Origin: an uncultured Clostridia bacterium
Lineage (GTDB): Bacteria; Bacillota; Clostridia; Oscillospirales; Ruminococcaceae
Assembly (NCBI GenBank): GCA_947427325.1
Contig: CANEHP010000037.1
Location: 1 to 14,611 of the forward strand
Direction of reading: 5' to 3'
Length of the DNA: 14,611 nucleotides
Both the position numbers and the translations under genes were made by a program. This document shows, piece by piece, positions 1-7,680 of the stretch. The stretch's first letter is position 1, and each line of letters starts with the position of its first letter. Under the pieces are notes generated by a model. It was not told the origin of the DNA and did no database searches. It worked only from the letters and a program-made list of their open reading frames with translations.

Positions 1-58
1 CTCGACAAAATTTGCTCGAAAATCCGCACACCATTCCTATGAGAACAAGTTCTTAGCT
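1..58. repeat. Palindromic repeat family P, half-copy A
   Basis: This stretch aligns without gaps to positions 4552-4608, with 44 of 57 bases identical by eye. All but one of the 13 differences are transitions. It is also clearly related to both arms of the large palindrome at 1656-1821. The outer end is the near-palindrome GAGAACAAGTTCT (41-53). The copy touches the window edge, so the other arm may lie to the left. It sits directly upstream of rsgA. Confidence 0.75.
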
Positions 59-158
59 GTGAATTATATCCGCAATTCAAATGGTTATTAATATAAGGAC
101 AGTATATTTAAAAATCGGGGATTATCCCTTGTTAAAGGAGATGAACAATCAAAAAGCA

Positions 159-1046
159 ATGGAAAACGACAAAGGCAGAATTGTAGGAGTATCGGCAGGC
201 TTGTACTCCGTTGAACAAAATAATAAAACAGTTTACGCAAGGTCAAGAGGGGTTTTTCGCCAAAAGGGCATAAAGCCCGTTGTGGGAGATTATGTAGAGC
301 TGAATTATGAGGAAAACACTCAACCCGTGATATGGGATATTCAAGAGCGCAAAAACTATATTATCAGACCGCCTTTGGCAAACATTGATTTGGCTGTATT
401 GGTAGTTTCCTCCTGCGAGCCTAAGCCCAACGCCCTAATTCTTGATAAGCTTGCGGCAATTTTTGAAAGCAAGGGAATTGAAACGATTTTTGTCTTCACC
501 AAAATAGACAGGGCGGATGCGGAGGTTTTTAAGGAAATATACGAGGGAGTAGGCTATAAAACATTTTCTGTTAATAACACCACAGGGGACGGTGCGGAAA
601 GGGTTGCCGCTTACTTAAGAGGCAAGACCTCTGCGCTTATAGGGAACACAGGCGTGGGAAAGTCAAGCCTTATGAACTATATTGCCCCCGAGGTTTCTCA
701 CAAAACCTCGGAGATCAGCAAAAAATTGGGCAGAGGAAAGCACACCACAAGAGAAGTAAGGCTGTATAAAATCGGCGAAAACACATACACAGCCGACACT
801 CCCGGCTTTTCCACCGTTGAAATCGGCAGATACGGAGCAATTCCCTCTTCGGAGCTGGCGGAAAGCTTTAGGGAGTTTTCCGATTATCTAGGAGGATGCA
901 GATTTAAGGACTGTGCGCATATAAAGGAGGACGGCTGCCTTTTAAGAGCCGCCGCCGAGGAGGGGAAAATTTCAAGATCCCGCTACGACAGCTACTGCAA
1001 GCTTTTTGCCCAGGCGGTTAACGAGGAGAATAACAGGTTTAAGTAG
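159..1046 (+). CDS. rsgA: Ribosome small-subunit-dependent GTPase A
   Basis: RsgA is a circularly permuted GTPase that binds the 30S subunit late in its assembly. From the chosen ATG the protein is 295 aa, normal for the family. An N-terminal OB-fold region (about residues 5-70, opening GRIVGV) comes first. The permuted G motifs follow: TKID (G4, 114-117), the P-loop GNTGVGKS (162-169), GRGKHTT (G2, 191-197) and DTPG (G3, 213-216). The C-terminal zinc-binding pattern C-x4-C-x-H-x5-C uses Cys247, Cys252, His254 and Cys260. The start is uncertain. ATG 81 has no ribosome binding site and adds a non-homologous leader. ATG 141 directly abuts AAAGGAG, with no spacer. ATG 159 lies 18 nt from that site but matches the family's N-terminus best. 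The usual Firmicutes neighbours (PP2C phosphatase, Ser/Thr kinase, rpe) are not seen; a repeat lies upstream. Confidence 0.95.
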   Translation: MENDKGRIVGVSAGLYSVEQNNKTVYARSRGVFRQKGIKPVVGDYVELNYEENTQPVIWDIQERKNYIIRPPLANIDLAVLVVSSCEPKPNALILDKLAAIFESKGIETIFVFTKIDRADAEVFKEIYEGVGYKTFSVNNTTGDGAERVAAYLRGKTSALIGNTGVGKSSLMNYIAPEVSHKTSEISKKLGRGKHTTREVRLYKIGENTYTADTPGFSTVEIGRYGAIPSSELAESFREFSDYLGGCRFKDCAHIKEDGCLLRAAAEEGKISRSRYDSYCKLFAQAVNEENNRFK

Positions 1047-1110
1047 GTTTTTGGCAGATCCGCTTCGGTAGGGTTTTGACTTTTCGGAAGATTTTATTGG
1101 GAGGCAATAT

Positions 1111-1407
1111 ATGAGCGTTTATTGTTTTTTATCCACAAACGATAAAGATTTTCCCGATCTTCTAAGCCCCAAAAAGCACCGTCCCGACGGCTCGGCTCTG
1201 AATGTGTTTTCCTGTGCGGAGGATTTACACGAGCTTGAAATCATTAAGGAGAGCAGTTACGGTTATCGCGATATTCCCTTTTACACCAAGCTTCCGTACA
1301 TCTACACCATTGACCGGCAATGCACCGCAGAACGCTGCCGACAGCTTTTTGAGCATATTAAGGCTAATGCGAAAAGCAAGTGCAGGTATGAGGTTCATCG
1401 TATATGA
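1111..1407 (+). CDS. Small protein of unknown function (98 aa)
   Basis: I do not recognise this protein. The case for a real gene is a good ribosome binding site (GGGAGG about 7 nt before the ATG), an open frame of 98 codons, and placement 64 nt after rsgA on the same strand without an intervening terminator. The protein is soluble in appearance, with no signal peptide or membrane segment. It is rich in Cys, Tyr and charged residues: Cys5, Cys35, Cys71, Cys76 and Cys91 are spread along it. The C-terminal third (from about residue 66) looks helical and basic. It probably shares the rsgA transcript, which would end at the terminator at 1597-1646. Confidence 0.7.
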   Translation: MSVYCFLSTNDKDFPDLLSPKKHRPDGSALNVFSCAEDLHELEIIKESSYGYRDIPFYTKLPYIYTIDRQCTAERCRQLFEHIKANAKSKCRYEVHRI

Positions 1408-1489
1408 CCGGCAAACTGCATCTCAAAAAGCGCATTTCAAAGGGATATTGCAAATTGATTTTTTAAACTGTGGTTATTACGCCGGTTTA

Positions 1490-1572
1490 ATACTAATTCT
1501 CGTTTAATAATAGACAAAGATTTGCGAAAATCAGACCGCAAAGATTGTTTATTTTCAGTCGAGAATTAGTAT
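1490..1572. mobile_element. 83-bp MITE-like inverted-repeat element (family T)
   Basis: The element begins with ATACTAATTCTCG (1490-1502) and ends with its exact reverse complement (1560-1572), giving perfect 13-bp terminal inverted repeats. The inside is partly self-complementary and contains AGACAAAGATTTGCGAAAATC. TA dinucleotides at both outer edges would fit a TA target duplication, as made by IS630/Tc1-type transposases; that is inference. It has no coding capacity. Related copies are at 9938-10103 and 14482-14516. Confidence 0.75.
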
Positions 1573-1596
1573 AAAAAAGGGTTGAAATCAGACCTC

Positions 1597-1646
1597 AAAA
1601 AAGTCTGCTGCTAAATCGCCTATGCGGTTTAGCGGCAGACTTTTTT
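1597..1646. terminator. Strong bidirectional intrinsic terminator
   Basis: A 23-bp stem (1597-1619 with 1624-1646), broken only by two G-T type pairs, encloses a 4-nt loop (CTAT). The A-run on the left and T-run on the right make it work in both directions. It lies between the convergent rsgA/98-aa unit and the nadA/MBOAT unit and can end both. Confidence 0.88.
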
Positions 1647-1655
1647 AAAATAATC

Positions 1656-1821
1656 CTGAGAACATGTTCCAATAGGATTGGCGTGCGTCTTTTCGGCGAA
1701 ATTTTCCGCACTCTTCGTCAGAAAAGCTTGAAATACATCAAGTATTCCTGAGCTTTTCTTCCCCGGCTGCGAAAAATTTCACCGAAAAATCCGCACGCCC
1801 ATTCCTATTGGAGCTGTTTCT
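1656..1821. repeat. ~165-bp palindromic repeat element (family P, full copy)
   Basis: The left arm (1656-1736) and right arm (1742-1821) are imperfect reverse complements around a loop at 1737-1741. For example, CCAATAGG (1669-1676) pairs with CCTATTGG (1804-1811), and GGCGAAATTTTCCGCA faces TGCGAAAAATTTCACC. Each arm resembles the half-copies at 1-58 and 4552-4608. The right arm runs up to the stop codon of the MBOAT gene (1820-1822). The element has no intact ORF. Confidence 0.8.
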
Positions 1822-3241
1822 AAAATCTAAAGTAAAGGAACGGGTGGTCGGTAGTGTTAACCAGCAAAATGCTCGATCCGATCAAAATAATCACATTACA
1901 GATAATTTGCAGCGTTCCGTTTAGGGCAACGGCATTAAATTTCTCGGTAAGTATATTTCTGATTTTGGGAATAACAGGTATACTGAAAAGAATCGCAGCC
2001 GCAAACAGGAAGATGTTGTTCATAAACTTTGTCTGTATTGCCATGTCTACAAAGCCGTTGCCGTTTAAGCCCACAAGGGACTTAAAGAAATCCCCCAAAA
2101 CGCTTAGATCCTCAAAGTGGAAAATACCGAAGCCTATGACAATTACAATCAAGGCGTAAATGTGGGACAGCGCCGCAGGCAGCTTTTTCATACGCTTGTT
2201 GCCGATTTTTCTTTCGATAAAAATGAATACGCCGAAATAAAGTCCCCAAATAATAAAGTTCCAGCTTGCGCCATGCCAAAGACCCGTACAAAACCATACA
2301 AGGAAAAGGCTTAAATACTGTCTGCGTTTTCCGAAAATCGGAACATAAAGCAGATAGTCCCTAAAAAACGAGCCGAGGGAAATGTGCCAGCGTTGCCAAA
2401 ATTCCGTTATGTTCCTGCTTATAAAGGGGTATTTAAAGTTTTCGTCAAAGTGGAATCCGAAAATTCTGCCAAGACCTATCGCCATATCCGAATATCCCGA
2501 AAAGTCAAAAAAGTACCAAAGCGCCACAAGAACAATACCATACCATACGCCTAAAACAGGAACCGTTGAAATATCCGTGTAGCCTTTTTCCGCCGAACCA
2601 AAGATGGATATTACTATTTTGCTTATATTGTCGGCTATGATTACCTTTTTGCCTAAACCCACTATAAAGCGGGTTACGCCTTCGCTTATGTCGGCGGAGG
2701 TGGAAACACGGCTGTCAATTTCCTTTTCAATAACGCCGTAGCGCACGATAGGACCTGCCACCAGCTGAGGGAACAGGGATACGTACATCAGGAATTTCAG
2801 CGGATTTCTCTGTACCTTAACCTTGCCCCAATAGGCGTCCATAATGTAGGAGATGATTTGGAAGGTATAAAAGCTTATTCCTATCGGCAGACTTATGTTG
2901 GGCTTGGGAATTTCAAAGGGCAGTACGGAGTTAAGGTTTTCCACAATAAAGCCCGTATACTTAAACGCCACCAGCAGACCCAAGCTTACCGCAAGGGACA
3001 GAGCAACGCCTAATTTGGCATATTTTGTGTCCCGATATTTGTCGATCAAAAGACCGCAGAAGTAGTTGACCGTAACGCTGCCTATCATTAGAATGATCCA
3101 CAGGGGTTCTCCCCAAGCGTAGAATATCAGCGAGAAAACAATTAACACAGCATTTTTCCAATTTGTATTCTTTGATATAAAATAGAATAGAAAGACAAGA
3201 GGCAAAAATGCGTATAAAAAGAATAAATCTGAAAATAACAT
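1820..3241 (-). CDS. MBOAT-family O-acyltransferase (AlgI/DltB-like)
   Basis: This is a 473-aa polytopic membrane protein with about 10-12 hydrophobic segments. It carries the AlgI-type signatures FPQLVAGPI (157-165), DFSGYSDMAIGLGRIFGF (246-263), a FWQRWHISLGSFFRDYL block (281-297) and LWHGASWNF (321-329). His323 in the last is the expected catalytic histidine. Family members move acyl groups, often acetyl, across the membrane onto exported polysaccharides or teichoic acids; the substrate here cannot be told. The start is the ATG at 3241, where hydrophobic sequence begins and which has AAAGGA about 9 nt upstream. A longer in-frame reading only translates tandem-repeat DNA. It lies 88 nt downstream of nadA on the same strand. 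AlgI-type enzymes often sit beside an SGNH/AlgX-like partner; none is present here. Confidence 0.93.
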   Translation of the reverse strand: MLFSDLFFLYAFLPLVFLFYFISKNTNWKNAVLIVFSLIFYAWGEPLWIILMIGSVTVNYFCGLLIDKYRDTKYAKLGVALSLAVSLGLLVAFKYTGFIVENLNSVLPFEIPKPNISLPIGISFYTFQIISYIMDAYWGKVKVQRNPLKFLMYVSLFPQLVAGPIVRYGVIEKEIDSRVSTSADISEGVTRFIVGLGKKVIIADNISKIVISIFGSAEKGYTDISTVPVLGVWYGIVLVALWYFFDFSGYSDMAIGLGRIFGFHFDENFKYPFISRNITEFWQRWHISLGSFFRDYLLYVPIFGKRRQYLSLFLVWFCTGLWHGASWNFIIWGLYFGVFIFIERKIGNKRMKKLPAALSHIYALIVIVIGFGIFHFEDLSVLGDFFKSLVGLNGNGFVDMAIQTKFMNNIFLFAAAILFSIPVIPKIRNILTEKFNAVALNGTLQIICNVIILIGSSILLVNTTDHPFLYFRF

Positions 3242-3260
3242 TGGCTGTCGTTCCTTTTTT

Positions 3261-3325
3261 CTGTATTTTTCCGTATTTTTTCTGTATTTTTCCGTATTTT
3301 CTTGTATTTTTCCGTATTTTTCCGT
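3261..3325. repeat. 10-bp tandem repeat in the nadA-MBOAT gap
   Basis: Read on the minus strand, about six and a half copies of ACGGAAAAAT and its variants (ACAGAAAAAT, ACAAGAAAAT) follow one another. One unit carries an extra A. The array starts about 7 nt after the nadA stop and ends at the MBOAT ribosome binding site, so it fills nearly the whole 88-nt spacer. The unit is not a multiple of three and the array is not coding. Confidence 0.85.
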
Positions 3326-3329
3326 GAAA

Positions 3330-4250
3330 TTAACCCAGCCTGAGCATTTCGTCAATGCACCTTCTCGACCTTGCAGCTTCTTCCTCGGTCATCTTTATCT
3401 CAAAACCGTTTTTCTCCGGGTCTTTCAGGGTATTATATACATCGGCAAGAGTCGTCAGCTTCATATTGGGGCAAATCAGCTTTTTGGACAAAATGAAAAA
3501 TTCCTTTTCGGGACATTCATATTGAAGCGTTTCGGCTATTTCCAGCTCCGTACCGATTATGAACTGCTTTTTATCCGATTTTTTTGCAAAATTTATTATT
3601 CCCGATGTAGAACCCACATAATCCGCCTGCTCCACTACTGCGGGTATACATTCGGGGTGAACCAGCAGAAGGGCTTCGGGATGCCTTTCCTTTGCTTCTC
3701 TCGCTTCCTCGGCGGTAACGGATGCGTGAATGGGACAGCCTCCCTGTACAAGCTTTATGTCCTTTGCGGGAACTTGTGCCTTAACATATGCGCCCAAATT
3801 GCAGTCGGGAATAAACAGGATTTTATCACGGTCCATTTTTTTCACTATTTCCACGGCAGAAGAGCTGGTTACGCATACGTCGCAGTAGGCTTTAAGTGCG
3901 GCGGTGGTGTTAATATAGGCGACTACTGCCCTGTCAGGCTCTTTCTCCCGCATATACTTCAGCATTTCGGGATCGATTTGCTCTGCCATGGGACAGCCCG
4001 CCAAGGCATTGGAAAGATACACCTTTTTATCCATATTCAGCATTTTTGCGGTTTCCGCCATAAAATGCACTCCGCAAAAGAGAATGTTCTTTTGAGGTGC
4101 GGAACAAACGTCCTTGCTGAGCTTAAAGCTGTCCCCCACAATATCGGCTGTTTCAAGGATTTCTCTCTTAATATAGCTGTGGGCTAAAATACAAAAATCC
4201 TTTTCCTTTTTCAGCCGTAAAATTTTCTGCTGCATTTTCTGTATCGTCAT
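3330..4250 (-). CDS. nadA: Quinolinate synthase A
   Basis: NadA condenses iminoaspartate with dihydroxyacetone phosphate to quinolinate in de novo NAD synthesis, using an oxygen-sensitive [4Fe-4S] cluster. The 306-aa product has the usual length for the compact form. The three cluster cysteines are Cys86 (NALAGCPMAE), Cys172 (GGCPIH) and Cys260 (LICPNM). Other family landmarks are AHSY near residue 23, IPDCNLG (147-153), HPEC (198-201), GSTSG (213-217) and GTELEI (233-238). The ATG is preceded by GGAGGAG at 7-nt spacing and by a near-consensus promoter. nadB and nadC, the usual companions, are not in this window, so iminoaspartate must be supplied from elsewhere. The gene appears to be first in a two-gene unit with the MBOAT gene. 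Confidence 0.97.
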   Translation of the reverse strand: MTIQKMQQKILRLKKEKDFCILAHSYIKREILETADIVGDSFKLSKDVCSAPQKNILFCGVHFMAETAKMLNMDKKVYLSNALAGCPMAEQIDPEMLKYMREKEPDRAVVAYINTTAALKAYCDVCVTSSSAVEIVKKMDRDKILFIPDCNLGAYVKAQVPAKDIKLVQGGCPIHASVTAEEAREAKERHPEALLLVHPECIPAVVEQADYVGSTSGIINFAKKSDKKQFIIGTELEIAETLQYECPEKEFFILSKKLICPNMKLTTLADVYNTLKDPEKNGFEIKMTEEEAARSRRCIDEMLRLG

Positions 4251-4289
4251 TGTTTATCTCCTCCCGAAAGCTTATTTATTGCCATTTTT

Positions 4290-4317
4290 ATTATATACCT
4301 TTTTAAGGTTTTGTCAA
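4290..4317 (-). promoter_or_regulatory. nadA promoter with a dyad in the spacer
   Basis: On the minus strand, TTGACA (4317-4312) and TATAAT (4295-4290) are both exact consensus boxes separated by 16 bp. The spacer holds the dyad ACCTT-AAA-AAGGT (4309-4297), a possible operator. The -10 box lies about 40 nt upstream of the nadA start. Which regulator would bind is not known from the sequence. Confidence 0.8.
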
Positions 4318-4551
4318 TTTTTTCTTACGCTTTTTCAGGAATTTCAGCGCTTATGCTATTTCCTTGTCATATCCTTTTAAAATGCCTCACAGGCTTTTTT
4401 AAAGCTATTGCCGCAGTTTCGGTCTGCGCCGATTGCCGAAAATATGCGTACACTGCAATTCCTGTTTAAATTCCCGCTTTTGAACCGTGTTCAATCATAT
4501 GCGTTCTATATACGTCTAATACTGTACACTGTTCAAAAATCCTTATCCCGT
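4318..4551. other. Gene-free stretch
   Basis: This lies between the nadA promoter and the half-repeat at 4552-4608. I see no credible gene, RNA or strong terminator, only a weak hairpin with a T-run near 4380-4400 (GCCT-CAC-AGGC). Confidence 0.5.
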
Positions 4552-4608
4552 CTCGGCAAAATCCGTTCGGAAATCCACGCCCCGTTCCTGTGAGGACAGG
4601 TTCTCAGC
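4552..4608. repeat. Palindromic repeat family P, half-copy B
   Basis: This matches positions 1-57 along its whole length in the same orientation, about 77% identical, with differences that are almost all transitions. It ends in GAGGACAGGTTCTC where copy A has GAGAACAAGTTCT. The inverted partner arm is missing, so it is a half element. The next ~190 bp up to the transglutaminase gene hold no convincing gene. Confidence 0.75.
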
Positions 4609-4800
4609 GGGTATTTTAACCTTGGAGACAACTTTCTCTATTATATCTCCTGTGTCGCCTACATCTCCGCTCTTTGCTCCTTTCCTTGCTCCTTTGCATA
4701 TTAAACGGTGAGGAAAAACAAATCTCACAGATATCCGAACATTATTCAAACATTATCCGAAGCAAAAACCGGTTCTCTTAGGCATTGGCACGCAGCTCCG

Positions 4801-7560
4801 CTATTTTTTTCGGTTTACTCCGAAAAGCTTTATTCTTGCCGCCAAACGCTTGTAAGGCTTCATACCTTCAAGCAGATCCCTTAACAGCGTGGTAATGCAG
4901 GCATAAGCCGTTTGCTGCTCCTCTGCGCCGAAAGCGGGATTCTTGTCAAACTCGCTTTTTTCAAATATAGGAATAGTCGTTTTAACGGCATCTGTCAAAT
5001 TAAGCTGCTTGTCGGCTCTCAGCCCAAATTCCTCGGGAGTTTCTCCCTTGCTTCTCACTATTCCCTTAACAGCCAAAAGCCTTAACATAAAGGGAAGCAT
5101 AGCCTTTACCGCTTTTGTGGGATCTCCCTTTCGGAAGAAATTCAGCAGCTCTCTTTGTTTTCTGCCAAGCTTTTTATAAAAGCCCAAAGCTGTCATAAAC
5201 AGTATAAACAAGGTTAATGCCGTTCCGAAAATTATTAGGATAATCCTTATGGCTTCCGAGTCTAATGGAGGTGCGTCCGACCGGTTTTCGGTGACTGCCG
5301 TGGCAGTGGCTTGGGTGTTTTCGCCGCTTTGAACGGTTGTGGTGGTTATGCCCGTATTGTCGGCGGCAGTGGTCACGGAAGGAGCTGTCGTGGTAATTTC
5401 CTCGGCGGGAGGAGTTGTCGTCGGGTTTTGTTGAGTTGCGGGAACGGTAACGACGGTGTTTGCCTCTATGCTGCCGGGCGTGGGGTCATAGGGTACCCAG
5501 CCCAGATCTTTATAATAAACCTCTACCCAAGCGTGAAGGTCTTTATCGGTAAGGGTATACTTGTAATGACCTGCGTCCACCTGTTCGCAATTATCTCCCC
5601 CCAGGGTAAATCCCGTTACATATCTTGCAGGTATTCCCTGATATCTTAAAGCAAGGCACATTGCCGTAGCGAACATAGCGCAGTGACCCTCCCGGGTATT
5701 GTAAAGAAATGTATAAAGAGGCGAATCCGTTTCGCTTGAAAAGTTGTCGGCAGTAAGAGAATATGTATATTTGCCCGAATTTAAGCAGTTCACAACATTG
5801 TCGCAGTATTGGCTTTGAAAATCATGTTCTCTGTAGTAGTCGATGCTCAAATTCACCATACATTCTCTTGCAAAGCTGTCTATTAGCGCTTTATGCTCGC
5901 TGCTTATTGTTGCGTAATGTTCATATATGAACATCTCATAAGCGTACTTATATCTACGATATTTTTCCAGTGTAAGAGAGGTTTCAAGCTGATAGAAAAG
6001 ATAGTCGTCATAATAATTTTCGTCATAATAATTATTATACACATCAACAGGCCGATTTACATACAGCACTCCCGTTTCCATGGAGTTTATTCTGCGCCCC
6101 TCCAATATTCCCACAAAATCGCCGTAAATCTTAAAGTTGTTATTTTCTCTGAAATTATAAACAAAGGGAGTACCGGGGAACAAAACGGTGTTTAAATTTT
6201 TAAGATAATCTATTTTTACCGTTTCTATGCCTATGGGATTTACCGCTTCGCCGCCGTCCTCCAAAAAGGATTTCCGGCTTCTGGCGTACAGCATTTGAAT
6301 TTCGGGAACATAATTGTCAAAAACATCCTTTATATATACTTCGCCTTCAAAACCCCAATCCATGTATGAAGGTCCATATTTCAAGCTTGAATAATCTATT
6401 TTGGCAATCGACTTCCAATTATCACCGTCAAAATCGTAGCCGATATCGCCTCTTAAATAAAGCTTATCCTTCTTCTCCGTTGTTACCTCTATAACGGGGA
6501 CTCCCTTTCTGTTTCCTGAGTTGGGATTTATGCTGTTTGAAATGTTTATGTTTTTTCCGTCGGCGGAAAAAAATCCGTTAAGATATGATTTTCCTCCAAA
6601 GCTGATATCCAGGTCGGTAAAAAAACCTGTGAAATGCTCTCCTATTTCCTGTCCCAAAGCGATTGCCTTTTGTATAATTTTATCGAATTTAACCGAACCG
6701 TTCTGAGGAAATGCGGAAGCGACAATGTTCATGGTAACGGCAGCGACGGTAAAAATAATTATGCCGTCGGACAAATACTTGGTATAGCGCTTGCCGTCGG
6801 TTATGGCTTTTGCGGAAGGCGAAAGCTTTTTTATGCTCCTTCGGTATTTCTTGTCCGAACCTTTCATATTTATCGCTCCGCCCGAAGAGAGAATAATAGC
6901 CGCCCCCATAGACTGATTCATTGCCCAAATTGCCAAAAGCCCTGCTGCAAATATTGCAAGAGACGGATAAAAGCAGGCGTTTGAGGATAAAAAACCGGGA
7001 ACGGCAAGGGCGGCGGAAAAAACAAATATCACGTCAGGATGATATCTTTTAGCAGTACAGAAGGCAAATATTATACCGAAAACAATGCTTATTAAAATCA
7101 TAAAACGAACCGAGCCTTCGGCTGCCTCTAAGCCGAAGAAACTGCTTGTGGAAATGTAATACCCCTTTGCAGTCAACATATATCGATTCAGAAAGCCGTT
7201 GAAGTCCACCGCCAAATCAAGCTTTTGTGCCGCCGCAAAGCAGTACAGAGAAAGACCGCACAGTGTAACCGCCGCCACGGGAGGTCCTTTAAAAAATCCA
7301 AGCAGCACATAATAAACGCCGCAGGCGATAAAAGCAGCGGCAGCAAAGGAAAATAATTCCCGGTCGAAATTTAAAAGCTGAGCAAAATATACTATTCCAA
7401 AGGCAGCGGAAAAACACGCCAGCAAAGCCTTAACCGGATATAACCAAAAATAGTTAAGGCTGCTGTTATAGTATGGGAAATTATACAGAGCAAAAGCGCC
7501 CGATTTAAGCTTTTGGGCTTTATCTTCGATTTCTTTCTGTTTTATCTTTTTTTCCTTCAT
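4801..7560 (-). CDS. Membrane-anchored transglutaminase-like protein
   Basis: This 919-aa protein has three parts. The N-terminal region holds about six or seven membrane helices (roughly residues 40-225 and 264-284). A large extracytoplasmic region follows, with a transglutaminase-like fold near 610-700 and a candidate Cys-His-Asp triad: Cys627 (GHCAMFA), His676 (LHAWVEVY) and Asp692 (YDPTPG). A Thr/Ser/Pro-rich linker (about 705-765) leads to a last membrane helix (770-793) and a cytoplasmic tail of about 125 residues, as in the DUF3488/TgpA-like and DUF4129-tailed family. Members may act as proteases or transamidases on envelope proteins; activity here is inferred from the intact triad. 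It is the third gene after moxR and DUF58, 120 nt downstream of the latter. The start has GGAG 10 nt upstream. Confidence 0.93.
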   Translation of the reverse strand: MKEKKIKQKEIEDKAQKLKSGAFALYNFPYYNSSLNYFWLYPVKALLACFSAAFGIVYFAQLLNFDRELFSFAAAAFIACGVYYVLLGFFKGPPVAAVTLCGLSLYCFAAAQKLDLAVDFNGFLNRYMLTAKGYYISTSSFFGLEAAEGSVRFMILISIVFGIIFAFCTAKRYHPDVIFVFSAALAVPGFLSSNACFYPSLAIFAAGLLAIWAMNQSMGAAIILSSGGAINMKGSDKKYRRSIKKLSPSAKAITDGKRYTKYLSDGIIIFTVAAVTMNIVASAFPQNGSVKFDKIIQKAIALGQEIGEHFTGFFTDLDISFGGKSYLNGFFSADGKNINISNSINPNSGNRKGVPVIEVTTEKKDKLYLRGDIGYDFDGDNWKSIAKIDYSSLKYGPSYMDWGFEGEVYIKDVFDNYVPEIQMLYARSRKSFLEDGGEAVNPIGIETVKIDYLKNLNTVLFPGTPFVYNFRENNNFKIYGDFVGILEGRRINSMETGVLYVNRPVDVYNNYYDENYYDDYLFYQLETSLTLEKYRRYKYAYEMFIYEHYATISSEHKALIDSFARECMVNLSIDYYREHDFQSQYCDNVVNCLNSGKYTYSLTADNFSSETDSPLYTFLYNTREGHCAMFATAMCLALRYQGIPARYVTGFTLGGDNCEQVDAGHYKYTLTDKDLHAWVEVYYKDLGWVPYDPTPGSIEANTVVTVPATQQNPTTTPPAEEITTTAPSVTTAADNTGITTTTVQSGENTQATATAVTENRSDAPPLDSEAIRIILIIFGTALTLFILFMTALGFYKKLGRKQRELLNFFRKGDPTKAVKAMLPFMLRLLAVKGIVRSKGETPEEFGLRADKQLNLTDAVKTTIPIFEKSEFDKNPAFGAEEQQTAYACITTLLRDLLEGMKPYKRLAARIKLFGVNRKK

Positions 7561-7578
7561 TTATTAAATGCTCCATTT

Positions 7579-7662
7579 ACAGTTTACGGTTGACAGCTAA
7601 GGCGTCGGCTTGACCGGCAGATTTGAAATCTTATGCTTATGCAGCTGTCAACTGTCAGCTGT
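7579..7662. repeat. Inverted repeat between DUF58 and transglutaminase genes
   Basis: The 20-nt arms at 7579-7598 (ACAGTTTACGGTTGACAGCT) and 7643-7662 match as reverse complements at 17 of 20 positions, with a 44-nt spacer. The arms are built from short ACAGTT/GACAGCT units. It has no T-run, so it is not a typical terminator. It may shape expression of the third operon gene, or it may be a small dispersed repeat. Confidence 0.65.
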
Positions 7663-7680
7663 CCCTGCATCTCTCTGCGG

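Noticed and set aside
3324..4187. 287-aa plus-strand ORF antisense to nadA
   Set aside because: It is a shadow of a clearly identified gene, Cys/His/Phe-rich in a random way, with no ribosome binding site.
4543..4749. 68-aa minus-strand ORF
   Set aside because: Its C-terminal third is a translation of the half-palindrome at 4552-4608; no ribosome binding site.
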